Source: Ichthyophis bannanicus (Eukaryota > Chordata > Amphibia > Gymnophiona > Ichthyophiidae). From it: DNA of 64,000 nucleotides. Positions 50,511 through 61,298 of this stretch are shown here, piece after piece; the stretch's first letter is position 1, and each line of letters begins with the position of its first letter. The stretch spans positions 195,912,184 to 195,976,183 of the forward strand of contig CM066044.1 in assembly GCA_033557465.1 (NCBI GenBank). The letters are read 5' to 3'. Position numbers and translations under genes: made by a program. The notes under the pieces were generated by a model. The model had not been told where the DNA came from and searched no databases. It saw only the letters and a list, made by a program, of their open reading frames with translations.

Positions 50511-52059
50511 CGATGCCGGCCGCAGCTACTCGAGCCGAAGCCTCAAAACCATCATAGGCTGCTCGAGAGATAAACTTGGAGCACTCCCGAATACCAGTGG
50601 ACAAGGTTTGGAACCTCTGCAAAGGTTCGTCGGAGAGACCAGCAGAGAACCCGGCTATTTCCTTAGCCAGGTCTCGGAGATACATGCCCATGTAAAGCTG
50701 GTATGTCTGGACTCGACAAGCAAGCATAGAGCCCTGGAAGCACTTCCTACCAAGGGCATCCAGGCTTTGGGCTTCCCTACCAGGGGGCACCGAGGAGTGC
50801 ATTTTTTGACTCTTAAGTCTATGCATGGCCGATTCCACCACCATGGAATGGTGCGGTAGTTGTGCCTTCTGGAAGCCGGGGCTCTTGCGGACTCGATAAA
50901 TGGAATCGACCCGCTTGCTCAATACCGGCGACGACACCGGGCTCTCCCACATGCGGAAGAGAAGTCTTTCCAGCATCGGAGGAACTGGTACAATAAAGGC
51001 CTCCTTCGGGGGAGAGTCATATTGGAGGACATCGAGTTCTTTGACTCGAGGCTCCTCCTCGGGATCCGCGGGAAAGGCCAAGGCCTTGGCCATATCCCTC
51101 ACGAAGTCCGAGAACCGGGTATCCTCCGGGGGGGACCGTCTCCGGGGTTCGGACTCGGGGGAGTCCGAAGGGACACACCGAGTCCGAAAGGAACCAGGTG
51201 ACTCTTCGTCCTCAGATTCCCAGGCCGACTCCTCGGAGGAGGAGTCGAGCGGCTCCGGTCGGGCGGGCACCGATGCTATCCGCTCCGACGCCGAGGGAGG
51301 CGTCGTCGACGACCTCGGTCCCGAATGGGAGGCCGAAGGAGACCTCGACCGAGGATCGACTTGAGCTCTCATGGACTCGAGGATCGGCTCGGTCTCCGGG
51401 GTCGATTTGGAGGTCGACGTCCCGGTGGTCAGGGCAGAAGCACCGGCGAGGTCAGCGATCAATACCCGCTGCTGGTCCAAGAAGGCAGTCAGACTGCTCT
51501 CCAAGGCCGTCAACCTGAGTCCGAGCTCAGGAGACCCAGCAGCCCCCGACTCGGGCCCCGACGGCGTCGGGCCCGACGTCGGGTCCTTCGGAGGTGAGTC
51601 AACGAGGACAACAGCACTCACGTGAGCAGGCAAGTCCACCTCGAGTCGAGGATGTTTTGACGGCCTCTCCATCTCCGAGGACCCGGGACGGGAGTCGGGG
51701 CTATGCGACCTGGCCCTCGAGGAACCAGGAGCATCCACCGATCCCGCCCTCGCAGGTTTCTTCTTCCGATGATGTTCCCGGGTAGGAGACCCCCTCTCAG
51801 AGGAACTTCGACGATGCTCAGGACCAGAGTCCCGAGACGTCGAAGCCTCTGACGAGGTCCGAGCCCGGCCGGAGTCAGAGAAGATACGCTCCCGTTGATG
51901 CTGCCGACTCCTCAATGCTTTTGAGGACATTTTGCCGCATGGCACACAGATCAGGGAGTCATGATCTGGGCCGAGGCAGCGGAGGCAGAAGTCATGAGTG
52001 TCTGTAAGAGACATGAGTTTCTTACAGAGATCACACTTTTTAAAGCCGCTGGCAGCCAT
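50134..52059 (-). CDS. Gag-like ORF1 of DIRS copy B, intact (641 aa)
   Basis: Start chosen at MAASGFKKCDLCKKL (52059) because copy A has the same Met; the frame stays open to 52167. Residues 8-50 hold CxxC...CLRC...CVPC, a zinc-type motif. Residues 60-380 are low-complexity Ser/Arg/Pro/Glu. A conserved helical region follows (ACRVQTYQLYMGMYLRDLAK, SRAAYDGFEASARVA). The C-terminus is basic and Gln/Pro/Ala-rich. Presumed to package DIRS RNA and its replication intermediates. The end overlaps the RT ORF. Confidence 0.88.
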   Translation of the reverse strand: MAASGFKKCDLCKKLMSLTDTHDFCLRCLGPDHDSLICVPCGKMSSKALRSRQHQRERIFSDSGRARTSSEASTSRDSGPEHRRSSSERGSPTREHHRKKKPARAGSVDAPGSSRARSHSPDSRPGSSEMERPSKHPRLEVDLPAHVSAVVLVDSPPKDPTSGPTPSGPESGAAGSPELGLRLTALESSLTAFLDQQRVLIADLAGASALTTGTSTSKSTPETEPILESMRAQVDPRSRSPSASHSGPRSSTTPPSASERIASVPARPEPLDSSSEESAWESEDEESPGSFRTRCVPSDSPESEPRRRSPPEDTRFSDFVRDMAKALAFPADPEEEPRVKELDVLQYDSPPKEAFIVPVPPMLERLLFRMWESPVSSPVLSKRVDSIYRVRKSPGFQKAQLPHHSMVVESAMHRLKSQKMHSSVPPGREAQSLDALGRKCFQGSMLACRVQTYQLYMGMYLRDLAKEIAGFSAGLSDEPLQRFQTLSTGIRECSKFISRAAYDGFEASARVAAAGIGGRRQAWLQTSDLEPWVQDKLVDVPCRGDNLFGKPMDEKAAQIETETLTRTRLSRKTSAPSQKKKASGKKPFYPRKGAAYKYYPQYQASAAPPQGKQAKGRGNGSRRQQAPKPAPPAPAQQGGGF

Positions 52060-52299
52060 CGGGGGAAAAAGGGCCCCTGCAAGGTCGAATGACCGGGCTG
52101 CCAGGGAAAAAGGCGCGAAATCTGTCACGAAGGACAAAAACCCGAAAAATAATGGACGGACTCGCAACCGGCGTTGCGAGTCCGGGCGGGAAAAGAACCG
52201 GCGTCGAACCCAAGAAAAAAAAGAGAAAAATAGAGAAAAATATCAACTTTTCTGCGGGGATTCACAGGCAACGTCTGTAGGGCTCCGCGGAAAAAAGAA

Positions 52300-52463
52300 G
52301 ACTGAGCAAGATGGCACCCTTGGGCGGGAAGAGGACCGCGCATGCGCGCTGCAATTCCCAAAGGCTTTCTTTGAAAGCTGAGGAAAATTGCTCCGCGAGG
52401 GCTCCGTCGGCGCCGACGTCACCCATATGTGAGGACTGACTTCCTGCTTGGTCCTGGAGAAGA
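52300..52463 (-). repeat. 5' inverted terminal repeat of copy B
   Basis: GACTGAGCAAGATGGCACCC to GTCCTGGAGAAG. Contains the palindrome GTCGGCGCCGAC at 52406-52417. Inverse of 46689-46880 apart from the outer tip. Confidence 0.92.
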
Positions 52464-53104
52464 AAGAGAAACAGAAATGCATTTCTTCCCGTAATGAAAT
52501 ATAAGACATGCATATTTTCAAAGCTCACATATTTCATTCTCTAAAAACAGACATTCTTTTGTACCTTTGTCTGATCGTCTTATTTTTCCAGTTGGGTTGG
52601 TTCCAGTCTCTTTTCTACTTCCTTTTGTTGATTTTCTTTAAAGTCCTTTACCAAGATCCTATTTCTATTTTCTTTTTTTTTCCCCCACACTCCTCGTTTT
52701 CTTCGTCCTTTCCTTTCTCTGACATTGATCCTTCTACGTCTCCAATTTGCCTTTTACATAACTATAGCTTCATTCCATTTCTGTTTCTCCTTCCTACTTC
52801 CTCTTTTCTCCATATACCTACTTACCAGCTTTACATTTCCTAATCTTACTTCCCTAGTCCTTCCATTCCAGTCTCATTCCTTTGCGAGCATCCTATCCCC
52901 CTGCCTTTCACCCACTTTCTAGTTCACCATTCCCTCCCTCTGTACTCCTCTACTCCCAAGTCTCATTTACCACCTTGTGCCTCTCATCCTTTCATCAGCC
53001 CCAGCTCATTCTCTAGCACTGATCCTCTTCACCTCCAGGACCTTGTATCTTACCCCAATCCAAGTTTCCACGTCCCCTTACACTTCTCCCCGCAACAGAC
53101 CAAC
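52464..53104. other. Intergenic, pyrimidine-rich, nothing recognised
   Basis: C/T-rich sequence with no convincing ORF. It could be 3' UTR of the LINE tail that follows, but I cannot show this. Confidence 0.4.
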
Positions 53105-53356
53105 TTCACAATGTAAATAGCAAGTTGTTCCATATACTATTGTACCACTGTTGTATATAGTTAACCAGGATATCCTTTATCAGATAACCCTGCATTGTAT
53201 TTAGTTTCCCTACTTCACCAAGTTATACTTCCTGTTAAATGTAACGACCAGACACGTGTAAACTGTCGGATGTTTTTCTGTTCAATGTAAACCGCGCTGA
53301 TGTCTAATAGTGCGGTATATAAGAATTGTTAATAAAATAAATAAATAAAATAAATT
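53105..53356 (+). repeat. L2-like LINE 3' end, strongly 5'-truncated
   Basis: ATGTAAATAGCAAG, CTTCCTGTTAAATGTAA, GTAAACCGCGCTGATGTC and GTGCGGTATATAAGAA, ending in AATAAATAAATAAAA. It aligns with the 3' end of the LINE at 59775-63705. Confidence 0.82.
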
Positions 53357-53434
53357 ACTGCCCTTTTTCACCTGCTTCAATCAAGGAAGGCCTTTCCCTT
53401 TGTGTGGCTCTCACCCACTCCATAGAACTCCATC

Positions 53435-53725
53435 CTTTTCAACTGGAGGAGGAGGGCTCAGTGGTTGGGACAGGTTACCTCAGGCTGGAGGGCCGGGGGT
53501 TCAATTCCCGCATGGGGACAAGTAACCTCAGGCCGGAGGGACTGAGGTCTCTAGTCCCATGGCTGCTCCTTGTGGCCTTGGGCAAGCCACTTAACCCTCC
53601 ATTGCCTCAGGTACACTTAGATTGTGAGCCCTTCGGGGACAAGGGAATAAAAGTACCTGTTAGTATATACATGTAAACCGCTCTGATGCGTAAGTAAAAG
53701 GGCGGTATATCAAATGCCTAACCAT
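53435..53725 (+). repeat. tRNA-derived SINE
   Basis: GGGCTCAGTGGTTGGGAC head, GGGGGTTCAATTCCC B box, CCTTGGGCAAGCCACTTAAC core, GAGCCCTTCGGGGACAAGGG, then GTAAACCGCTCTGATG and GGGCGGTATATCAAATG tail. Same subtype as 18783-19040. Confidence 0.85.
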
Positions 53726-54132
53726 AACCATAACTGTCCCTCCAACCCCTCCCCCTTCCTCAAACCGTCAAACCTTCTCCCCTCCCCATATTTCTACACT
53801 TTATCTCACAGCCCTACTCGTACCCCTCACCCAATCTTCTCCCCACTGTTCTCAATCTCTGGTCAATTTCTTAGTCCCCACTATCACCCTAAGCAACTCC
53901 CAATCCCACCCACACCCCATCCCCCACTTAAACTCCCAATATCCAGCCTCTCAGAGTCTTTCTTCTGTTTTCTCACCCAATCTTAGAGTCTCCACCTGTC
54001 AGTCCCTGCTTTCCCACATCCCATGTCCCTAGTACCTGCCCTCCTGCCTCCTACTCCTTCCCCAGCACCCACCCATTTACTTCCTTCTCCAATATTCATT
54101 AATCTTGTCTTTCCTCCTCCTTACCCCAGCAT
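53726..54132. other. Intergenic, C-rich, nothing recognised
   Basis: C-rich, CCCAATC- and CCTCCC-type sequence without a supported gene. ORFs here look like low-complexity artefacts. Confidence 0.45.
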
Positions 54133-54280
54133 GGTGAAATTAGACTTACCTGCTAATTGTTGTTCCTGGAGTAGACCCAGTCTAGTCCCGGACCTCTGAG
54201 TTGTCCAACTTAATCAGCAGCTTGGAGACTGAGGAACCTCCTTCTTTTTCATGTCATCCGTATATAACTCTGGGATCCGC
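54133..54280 (-). repeat. 3' inverted terminal repeat of C
   Basis: Tip GGTGAAATTAGACTTACC, then AGTCTAGTCCCGGACCTC, CAGCAGCTTGGAGACTGAGG and GGGATCCGCC. The inner part is the inverse of the D 5' repeat (43955-44030). Confidence 0.85.
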
Positions 54281-54594
54281 CTTCCTCCATTAGTACCCTA
54301 CTGACAAAGCAGACTCACCAGAGCAACAAGTCAGTCATGACCTCACTTACCCCCACGTAAGGTCCAACCACCCAGCACCTAAAAATACACTCAACAAAGT
54401 AACTGCATAACAACAAATCACCTAACGAACTGTTAACCACTAAGGGTGCCAAGACTTCCCTCTCACCTGTCCGAACACCCACCTTAAAGATGACATCCAA
54501 TTGTCCCCCGGGGCCACAAGCCCCTATACCACTCTTCTTACCTGTCATCCTCGAGAAATGTAGACAGTGCTGCAGACCCCTTCAACACCGGGGT

Positions 54595-54700
54595 GGGACG
54601 CGGGACTAGACTGGGTCTACTCCAGGAACAACAATTAGCAGGTAAGTCTAATTTCACCTTCCTGATCGTATCCCCAGTCTAGTCCCGGACCTCTGAGTAA
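54595..54700 (-). repeat. Internal complementary region of C
   Basis: GGGACTAGACTGGGTCTACT to GTAAGTCTAATTTCACC is the inverse of the left tip. TTCCTGATCGTATCCCC to GACCTCTGAG is the inverse of the missing right tip, as judged by D's 5' tip. Confidence 0.88.
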
Positions 54701-54783
54701 GTACCAGAGCAGTAACGTTAACGGGAGGGCCCCGCTACAGCAGCTTGCAGCACTGCCGCACCAAAGCCGGCATCCTGTGCCGA

Positions 54784-55767
54784 CTAGACGTCCAGCCGGT
54801 AGTGTTTAATAAAGGAATTCAAAGACCACGTGGCCACCACACAAATCTCCACCGGCGGCACTAAGCGGGCCTCCGCCCAGGATGTAGCCTGGGCTCTGGT
54901 GGAATGGGCTCTCAGCCCCTCTGGAACCGGTTTCCCCTTCAGCAAGTAGGCTGACGCAATCGCCTCCTTAATCCACCTTGCGATGGAGGCCTTGGACGCC
55001 GCCTCTCCCCGGTGAGGCCCCGTGAACAGGACAAACAACCTCTCCGATCTGCGGAACCCCGCCATATGCCGAAGATACTTTTTCAATGCCCGAACGTCCA
55101 ACGTCCTTGACACCGAACCCGTCGCGTCCGCACGGAACACTGGCAAGGAAATGTCCTGATTCAAGTGAAACGCCGACACGACCTTGGGTAAAAACGCCGG
55201 AACAGGTCTCAAAACCACCTTTGACTCAAAAAAGGACAAGTAGGGTTCTTTACAGGACAACGCTTACAGCTCCGAGATCTGCCTGGCCGAGCAAATAACC
55301 ACCAGGAACACGACCTTCAACGTGAGATCCTTCAACGAAGCCGTGCTCAGCGGTTCAAAAGGCTCCCGCTCCGGTGCCGCCAGCACCAGCGGAAGCTGCC
55401 ATTTGGGCACCAGGTGTCCCCTGGGCGGCCGCAGTAACGCCACCGCTCGCAAAAAAACGCCTGACATCCAGATGATCTCCTATGGCACTACCGGCAATCC
55501 TTCCGCAGTAGCACGACAGGGCCGCAACCTGCACTCTAAGCGAAGCTGCCGCTAAGCCCTTGTTGAACCCGTCCTGTAGGAATTCCAATATCTGAGAGAT
55601 GGACGCCCTGAGCGCCACCAAGTCCCTCTCACTGCACCACGCCTCAAAAACTCTCCACACCCGGACATACGCCAAGGACGTGGACCTTTTCCTAGCTTTT
55701 AGCAGTGTGGAGATCACCGCCGTGGAATAGCCTCTCGCCCTCAACCAAGCCCTTTCAATAGCCAAGC
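54784..55767 (-). pseudogene. Tyrosine recombinase of C, one frameshift and one nonsense codon
   Basis: LAYGLAIERAWLRARGYSTA at 55767 opens the protein; the N-terminal half continues to about 55470. A frameshift leads to KDLTLKVVFLVVICSARQIS and a TAA at 55264-55266, where a Gln is expected before ALSCKEPYLS. The C-terminal half (54784-55260) has AHSTRAQATSWAEA (HxxR), VVATWS and KHYRLDV (final Tyr). Inactive as it stands. Confidence 0.85.
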
Positions 55768-56115
55768 CGTAAGCGAGAACCGATCCACATGAGGCATGAA
55801 CAGAGGGCCCTGCAACAGCAGATCCGGACGGACTGGGAGCTGCCACGGCCGCGCTACCAGAAGCCTTAACAGATCCGCATACCAAGGACGGCGAGGCCAG
55901 TCCGGGGCTATCAAGATCACCAGCCCCCCGAAGCTCTCTATCCGCTGGATCACCCTGCCTATGAGCACCAACGGCAGAAAGACGTACAGCAGCTGGCCCT
56001 CTGGCCAGGGCTGAATGAGTGCATCGAGACCTTCCGACATACGTTCTCTTCTCCTGCTGTAGAAGCGACTGGCCTTCGCCAAGCGCAAAGTGGCCATCAG
56101 ATCCATCACCGGTGT
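55741..56115 (-). pseudogene. Dam-methylase-like domain of C, out of frame with RT
   Basis: VMDLMATLRLAKASRFYSRR, YVFLPLVLIGRVIQRIE and IAPDWPRRPWYADLLRL match the C-terminal domain of the A polyprotein. A frameshift near 56108 separates it from the RT-RNase H frame. Confidence 0.8.
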
Positions 56116-58649
56116 GCCCCACCGGCGCGCGTTAGCATGTCGAACACCTCTTGATGGAGGACCCATTCCCCGGGATCCACCCGTACGCGACTGAGGAAGC
56201 CGGCTTCCACGTTGTCCACTCCTGCTACGTGCGCCACCGATACTGCCAGGAGATTCTGCTCGACCCAAGAGAACAGACTCTCTGACTCCGCCTCCAGCGC
56301 CATACTGCTGGTCCCCCCTTGACGACTGATGTAGGCCACCGCGGTGGCGTTGTCGGAGAACACTCGTACCACCGTTCCGACGAGGCACGGCTGAAAACTC
56401 ACCAGCGCCAGCGACACAGCTCGCAACTCCAACCGGTTGATCGACCACGTTTTCTCCTGAGCAGTCCACTGCCCTTGCGCGAACTGGCCCCGGCAGTGGG
56501 CCCCCCAACCCAGGAGGCTGGCGTCCGTCGTTAAGGCTATCCACTCGGGCACCTCCAGGGGCCTCCCTCTCTGCAAGGAACTGGGTTCCAACCACCAGCG
56601 CAGCGCTGCTCGTGTTTCATCCGGGCAAGCGAGCTTCCGGGACAGCGGGTCCTGCTGATGCGACCAGTGCCTGAGTAGCACCCTCTGCAAGGGCCTCATG
56701 TGAGCCCTCACCCACGGTACCAGTTCTATGGCCGCCGCCATGGTGCCCAGAAGCTGCAGATACTGCCACGCTGTGGACTCCTTTCTCTTCAGGAACCTCC
56801 AGACTAACGTCCGCAATCTTCGCGCCCTTTGCTGAGGGAGAAACACGTGCCTGGTCTCCGTGTCGAACCGAGCCCCTAAGTATTCCATGCTTTGGGAGGG
56901 CACTAACTTGCTCTTTGCCTTGTTGACTACCCAACCGAGGCTCTCCAGGAAACTGACTACCCTGGAAGTAGCTTGTTCGCCCTCGCACCTTGACTTTGCT
57001 CTGATCAACCAGTCTAGGTAAGGGTGCACCAGGATGCCTTCCCTACGCAAGGCTGCCGCAACCACTACCATAACCTTCGTGAATGTGCGCGGCGCCGTCG
57101 CTAGGCCGAACGGCAACGTTCGGAACTGGTAATGACTGAAAGGAACCGCAAAGCGGAGAAACCGGTGATGCTCCTGCCGAATGGGAATGTGCAGATAGGC
57201 CTCTGAAAGGTCCAGGGCGGTGAGAAATTCTCCCTTCCGGACCGCCGCAATCACGGAACGCAGGGTTTCCATGTGAAAGTGGGCCACGCGAAGACACCGA
57301 TTCACCCCCTTGAGGTCCAGGATAGGCCGAAATCCTCCGTCCTTCTTTGGCACCATGAAATATATGGAGTATCGACCGCAACCTTGTTGGTCTCGGGGCA
57401 GCGGCTCTATCACCCTGAGGTCTAGCAGCCTTTGTACGGTCTCCCGCACTGCCTTGCACTTGTCCGGCGCCTTGCAGGGAGACCGCACGAAGGCATCGCG
57501 CACCGGCCGCTGAAGCTCCAGTACGTAGCCCTCTCTGATGACCTCCAGCACCCACTGATCTGAAGTAATCTGGACCCAGGCGGCACTGAACTCCTGCAAC
57601 AGGCCTCCCACGGGAACTAGGGGCCCCTGGGTCCGCCTGATCTCATTGCGCCTTACGAAGATTAGAGGAGGAAGAGGAGGCCGACGAGACACCCCAAATC
57701 CTCTCCCAGCTCCCCGGAAGCTTCGAAACCCCTGGTTCCGGCCAGGGAATCTGCCTCTCTGTCCGGAACCGAACCTTTGGAAACGAAACCGGCGAAAGTC
57801 CCGTTGTTGACTCTTGCCCACCGAGGCTCCGAGGCTCTGCTTGGGCTTGTCCTCCAGTAGCTTACCTCCCTTTGACTCGCCCAAGTCCTTGACCAACTTC
57901 TCCAGGTCTTCACCGAACAGGAGGCGCCCCTTGAATGGGAGCTTACTCAGCCTGGCTTTGGACGAAGAATCCGCCGCCCGGTTACGGAGCCACAGGTACC
58001 GCCTGGCAGCCACCGCCGTCGCCATGCTCTTTGAGAGACCCCGCATGAGGTCATAGTGAATGTCCGATAAATAGGCCGCACCCGACTCCAGGCGGGCGAT
58101 CCCACTGGACTTGTCATCCACCTGCCCGGATTGAACCTGTTGAGACCAGCGAAGGCAGGCCCTGGCCACCCAGGCCCCACAGATAGCCGCCTGGAGGAAC
58201 AGAGCATTGGTGTCAGAAACTTGCTGCAACAGGGCGTCCAGTTTCCTGTCTTGTGCATCTTTAAGGGCCGCGCTGCCCTCCACCGAGATGGTGGTCTTTA
58301 TCACTGCTGCCATGGCTGCGTCCACCTTAGGAGGCTTGAAAACCTCCCTGTCCTGTTCTACCAGCGGGTATAACTGACCTAACACCCGGGAGCCCTTGAG
58401 CGCCGCCTCCGGAACGTTCCACTCTTCCTGAATCAACTCTTGGAAGACCCGGTGTACCGGAAAGGCTCTCTGAGACTTACGGAAGACCTGCAACAAAGGA
58501 TCCTCCAGGGACTCGTCCTCCGCCGGCCCCTGCGCCGGCATATTTAGAGTTCTCAACGTTTCCGCAATGAGGGCCGGCAGCTCTTCCCTTCGAAATACGC
58601 GCACCACTCTGGCTTGCTCCTCCTTGTCCTCGAGCTCGCCTTCTTCCAA
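56106..58649 (-). pseudogene. Gag C-terminal part fused in frame to RT-RNase H in C; catalytic Asp missing
   Basis: One 847-residue frame. Gag occupies about the first 330 residues (RRPPLPPL near its end). RT follows: GRYSIYFMVPKKDGGFRPIL, SEAYLHIPIRQEHHRF, PFGLATAPRTF. The active site is HPYLDWLIRAKS, with one Asp fewer than the YLDDW of D (3-bp deletion at about 57011-57014). RNase H: TTDASLLGWGAH, RLELRAVSL, FSDNATAVAYISRQGG. Unlike A and B, gag and RT share one frame here. Confidence 0.88.
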
Positions 58650-58655
58650 TTCCTC

Positions 58656-59141
58656 CTAGGGGAGCACTCTCTCACCTTCCTCATCCGACAGATACCCCTC
58701 CGAAGCCAGAGATGGCGCATCGGCCTCCGCATCCAGCCGTAGCCTTTTTCCTCCGTGCTGGCCCTCTGCGGATAAAACCTGGCTGGCACGCTTTATGCGG
58801 GTCCCTTCGGAAGAGTCCGTCTGCGTAAGAGGCAGGCCACCCACCGCCTGCTGCAGAAGGGCCACAAAGTCAGGCGAAAAGATGGACTCCAGCCCCTTTG
58901 GCCCGCTCACCTGAGGCGCGGGCCTCTCCAAGGCGGTAGACGGCCCAGCCACCGGCTCCCCATGGGGTAAACCAACTGAGGGGGCGTCCAGAGGCCCTAC
59001 CTCCGACCCTGTCTGCTCCCCCACATTCTCCCCGGAAGGATCCAGGGCTGCGGCATCCTTAGAGCAACCCCTGCACATTCCTGAGTCTATCCGAGTACTC
59101 CTCTTAGCCCCACAAAGTACACACTGGGCTTTGGGAGACAT
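58656..59141 (-). pseudogene. Gag-like ORF N-terminus of C
   Basis: MSPKAQCVLCGAKRSTRIDS with CxxC...CRGC. 161 residues to a stop at 58656. A frameshift right there separates it from the main 847-residue frame; D is continuous across this spot (DCEEELEEGEL). The single lesion suggests a fairly young element. Confidence 0.85.
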
Positions 59142-59248
59142 AGCCCCTGAGAGCTACCTCCCCCCCCCTTGGGGCCTCACTCGCAATCTGCCAACCCCCA
59201 AGGGAACCGCGGGAGTCTGCAGCCCCCTGAGAAACTCCTTACGCGGAA

Positions 59249-59465
59249 ACTCCAGTCTTCCTCCACCCAATCGGGGCAGGCCAGCTGCGTTTTAAAAGGA
59301 GCGCCATCGGGCGCAGGCTCCCTCTTGCTGCCTCCACCACTTCCCGCCCGGCCGCGGCTCTCCCAGGAGGGATCGAGCACCCGGCAAGCAGAAGGACGCC
59401 CTCCAGTCTTCCTCCACCCAATCGGGGCAGGCCAGCTGCGTTTTAAAAGGAACGCCATCGGGCGC
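59249..59465. repeat. Direct repeat (about 65 bp, 151-bp spacing) in the 5' UTR of C
   Basis: CTCCAGTCTTCCTCCACCCA through GCGTTTTAAAAGG and CGCCATCGGGCGC occurs at 59250-59314 and 59401-59465 with one or two differences. Each copy has CCAATC and TTTTAAAA. It could be a promoter duplication, and is not seen in D. Confidence 0.88.
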
Positions 59466-60017
59466 GCCCGCGCCTTGCGGACCCGCGCCTGAGGGCCTCG
59501 CCAGAGGGCCCTTTGGCGTGGCCCTTAGGCGGGGACCTCCAGAGAAGCAACAGCGCTCCGAAGCCAACCGCCACCACATCTAAATGACACAAGATTAGAA
59601 GTCCACGCACACGGCCTCCAGAAGGACTGCACTATCTGTGCCAAACCCTCTTCAGCTCCCCACTGGCTCTGTGCTCCCCGATCGGGGTAGAGCACGCCTG
59701 AGCAGGCAGCAGCCATCTTAGCCTGCTCAGGAGACCTCCGGCCCAGTCGGGGCTGTGGGAGGCGGAGCCCTTAGGCAAAGGCACTCTCAAATGTCACCGA
59801 GTAACAGCTAAGCCAAGAAGTCTGCAATCACACCCGACCCCCAACTTGAACCCTCAGTCGTCTCCAACGTACTGTCCGACCTCACAGCAAGTATATACTT
59901 CAGCTCTCTAACCAAGAATTTCACTCAGCAGTTCAAAGCAATCCCTCTTACTGCCATATATACTCTTACAGTTGTCTGTATAGCATTCTCACACACACAC
60001 ACTTGACACCTGTTACA

Positions 60018-60131
60018 TTTGCCTAACCCTTACAGTTGCCTGTATTGCATTCTCATTTGCCTAACCCTTACAGTTGCCTGTATTGCATTCTCATTTGCCT
60101 AACCCTTACAGTTGCCTGTATTGCATTCTCA
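60018..60131 (+). repeat. Three tandem copies of a 38-bp unit in the LINE 5' UTR
   Basis: TTTGCCTAACCCTTACAG then TTGCCTGTATTGCATTCTCA, repeated at 60018, 60056 and 60094. Looser relatives occur at 59965 and 60168. Tandem 5' UTR units often act as LINE promoters; here that is a guess. Confidence 0.88.
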
Positions 60132-60407
60132 TACCCTCACACCTGACTCTCTCCATTGGTCTTACTCTTACAATTGTCTGTATAGCATTCACACACGCAC
60201 ACACACGTCATCTGTTATATTTTGCTATAGTCATTACTAGCCTTGTAACATACACCTTAATCAGTGATATCTTTGTTACCACCTAATAGTCTGCATACTG
60301 TACTGTGAAATTACCTGTATACTGTATTGTGTATTCTTACCACTGTATTGTGTATTCTTACCACCCAAAACTCAATTACCACCTCATACTATATCCCAGA
60401 AACCAAA

Positions 60408-61298
60408 ATGTCTCCCCACTTCATTACTCTCCTCAGTTTCTATCTCCTCACAGATTGGCTCGGAGCCACCATTGCCTACTCCCCCTCCTACAGTCTTATC
60501 CCCATCCTCAAAAACCACGGAAAGCAATGGGCAGGCAACCCTTTTCAGTATCCGACTAGGGAAGCGCACATCCGACACTCCCACCTGATCCACATTGCAA
60601 TACAGCAATCCAGCAACCTGAAGCAACACAAACCATCGCCCTCAAAAAACCTAAAATGTGCCCTTATAAATGCTCGATCAATTCGAAAAAAATGGCCTGT
60701 AATCCTAGACATAGTTACCCTCTATGATCTTGATGCTCTCATGATCACCGAAACCTGGTTATCTAAAGAAGACAATGTCCTTATCAACCAACTCATTCCA
60801 CCAAACTTCACTATACACACAACCCACAGAGAAAACAAGAAAGGAGGAGGAGCACTCATACTCACCAAGTCTGAATTCCTCTTCAACATGACTAACTCCC
60901 ATAGCACAAACAATCTGGACATAATCACCATAGCCAATAATCAATGCTCCATAAACCTGGTCTACCGAGCCCCCTCGAGCTCCCCAGACGATCTGCCCAC
61001 TATATTGGATCTGGCCGCTGACACCAGCAACCCCAACACTCCCAACTGGATTATGGGAGATTTGAACCTCCCATCACTACAACAAAACCAATCCTCCTCA
61101 CTCCTCAATGCCATCGAAAATCTTGGTTATAAACAAATGATCACTGAACCCACTCAATCCAAAGGAAACATTCTTGACATGGTATTTGCCCCACACCATG
61201 TCGCCGAGCAAAACAGCAACATTATAACATCGGTCACTGATGTCCCATGGTCTGACCATAAACTCAAACCTACGAATCCCTCTGAACAACAGTCATAA
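60408..61298 (+). pseudogene. L2-like ORF2, endonuclease domain before the frameshift
   Basis: From MSPHFITLLSF at 60408 (the frame is open from 60327). AP-endonuclease motifs: ALINARSIRKKW (Asn), MITETWLSK (Glu), GGGALILTK, VYRAPSS, IMGDLNLPS (Asp/Asn) and PWSDHKL (SDH). The frame ends at 61298, but the true protein continues in the frame starting near 61258. The endonuclease would nick target DNA for target-primed reverse transcription. Confidence 0.88.

Larger units (their letters stand above)
46689..52463 (-). mobile_element. DIRS retrotransposon copy B (family 1), complete ends
   Basis: About 5.8 kb, same layout as copy A: 3' repeat 46689-46880, ICR 46953-47050, recombinase, RT-RH-MT, gag, 5' repeat 52300-52463. 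AAG adjoins the left border (46686-46688), and AAG or AGAAAG adjoins the right. It lies 58 bp outside the right target duplication of the HAL1-like element. Confidence 0.95.
54133..59770 (-). mobile_element. DIRS retrotransposon C (family 2), split near its 5' end by a LINE
   Basis: 3' repeat tip GGTGAAATTAGACTTACC at 54133; ICR about 54595-54700; recombinase, MT-like, RNase H, RT and gag follow on the minus strand, with the gag start at 59141. The 5' UTR runs to about 59770, where the L2-like LINE begins. The 5' repeat is not seen before that point, and 63706-64000 looks like the continuing 5' UTR. Confidence 0.9.
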
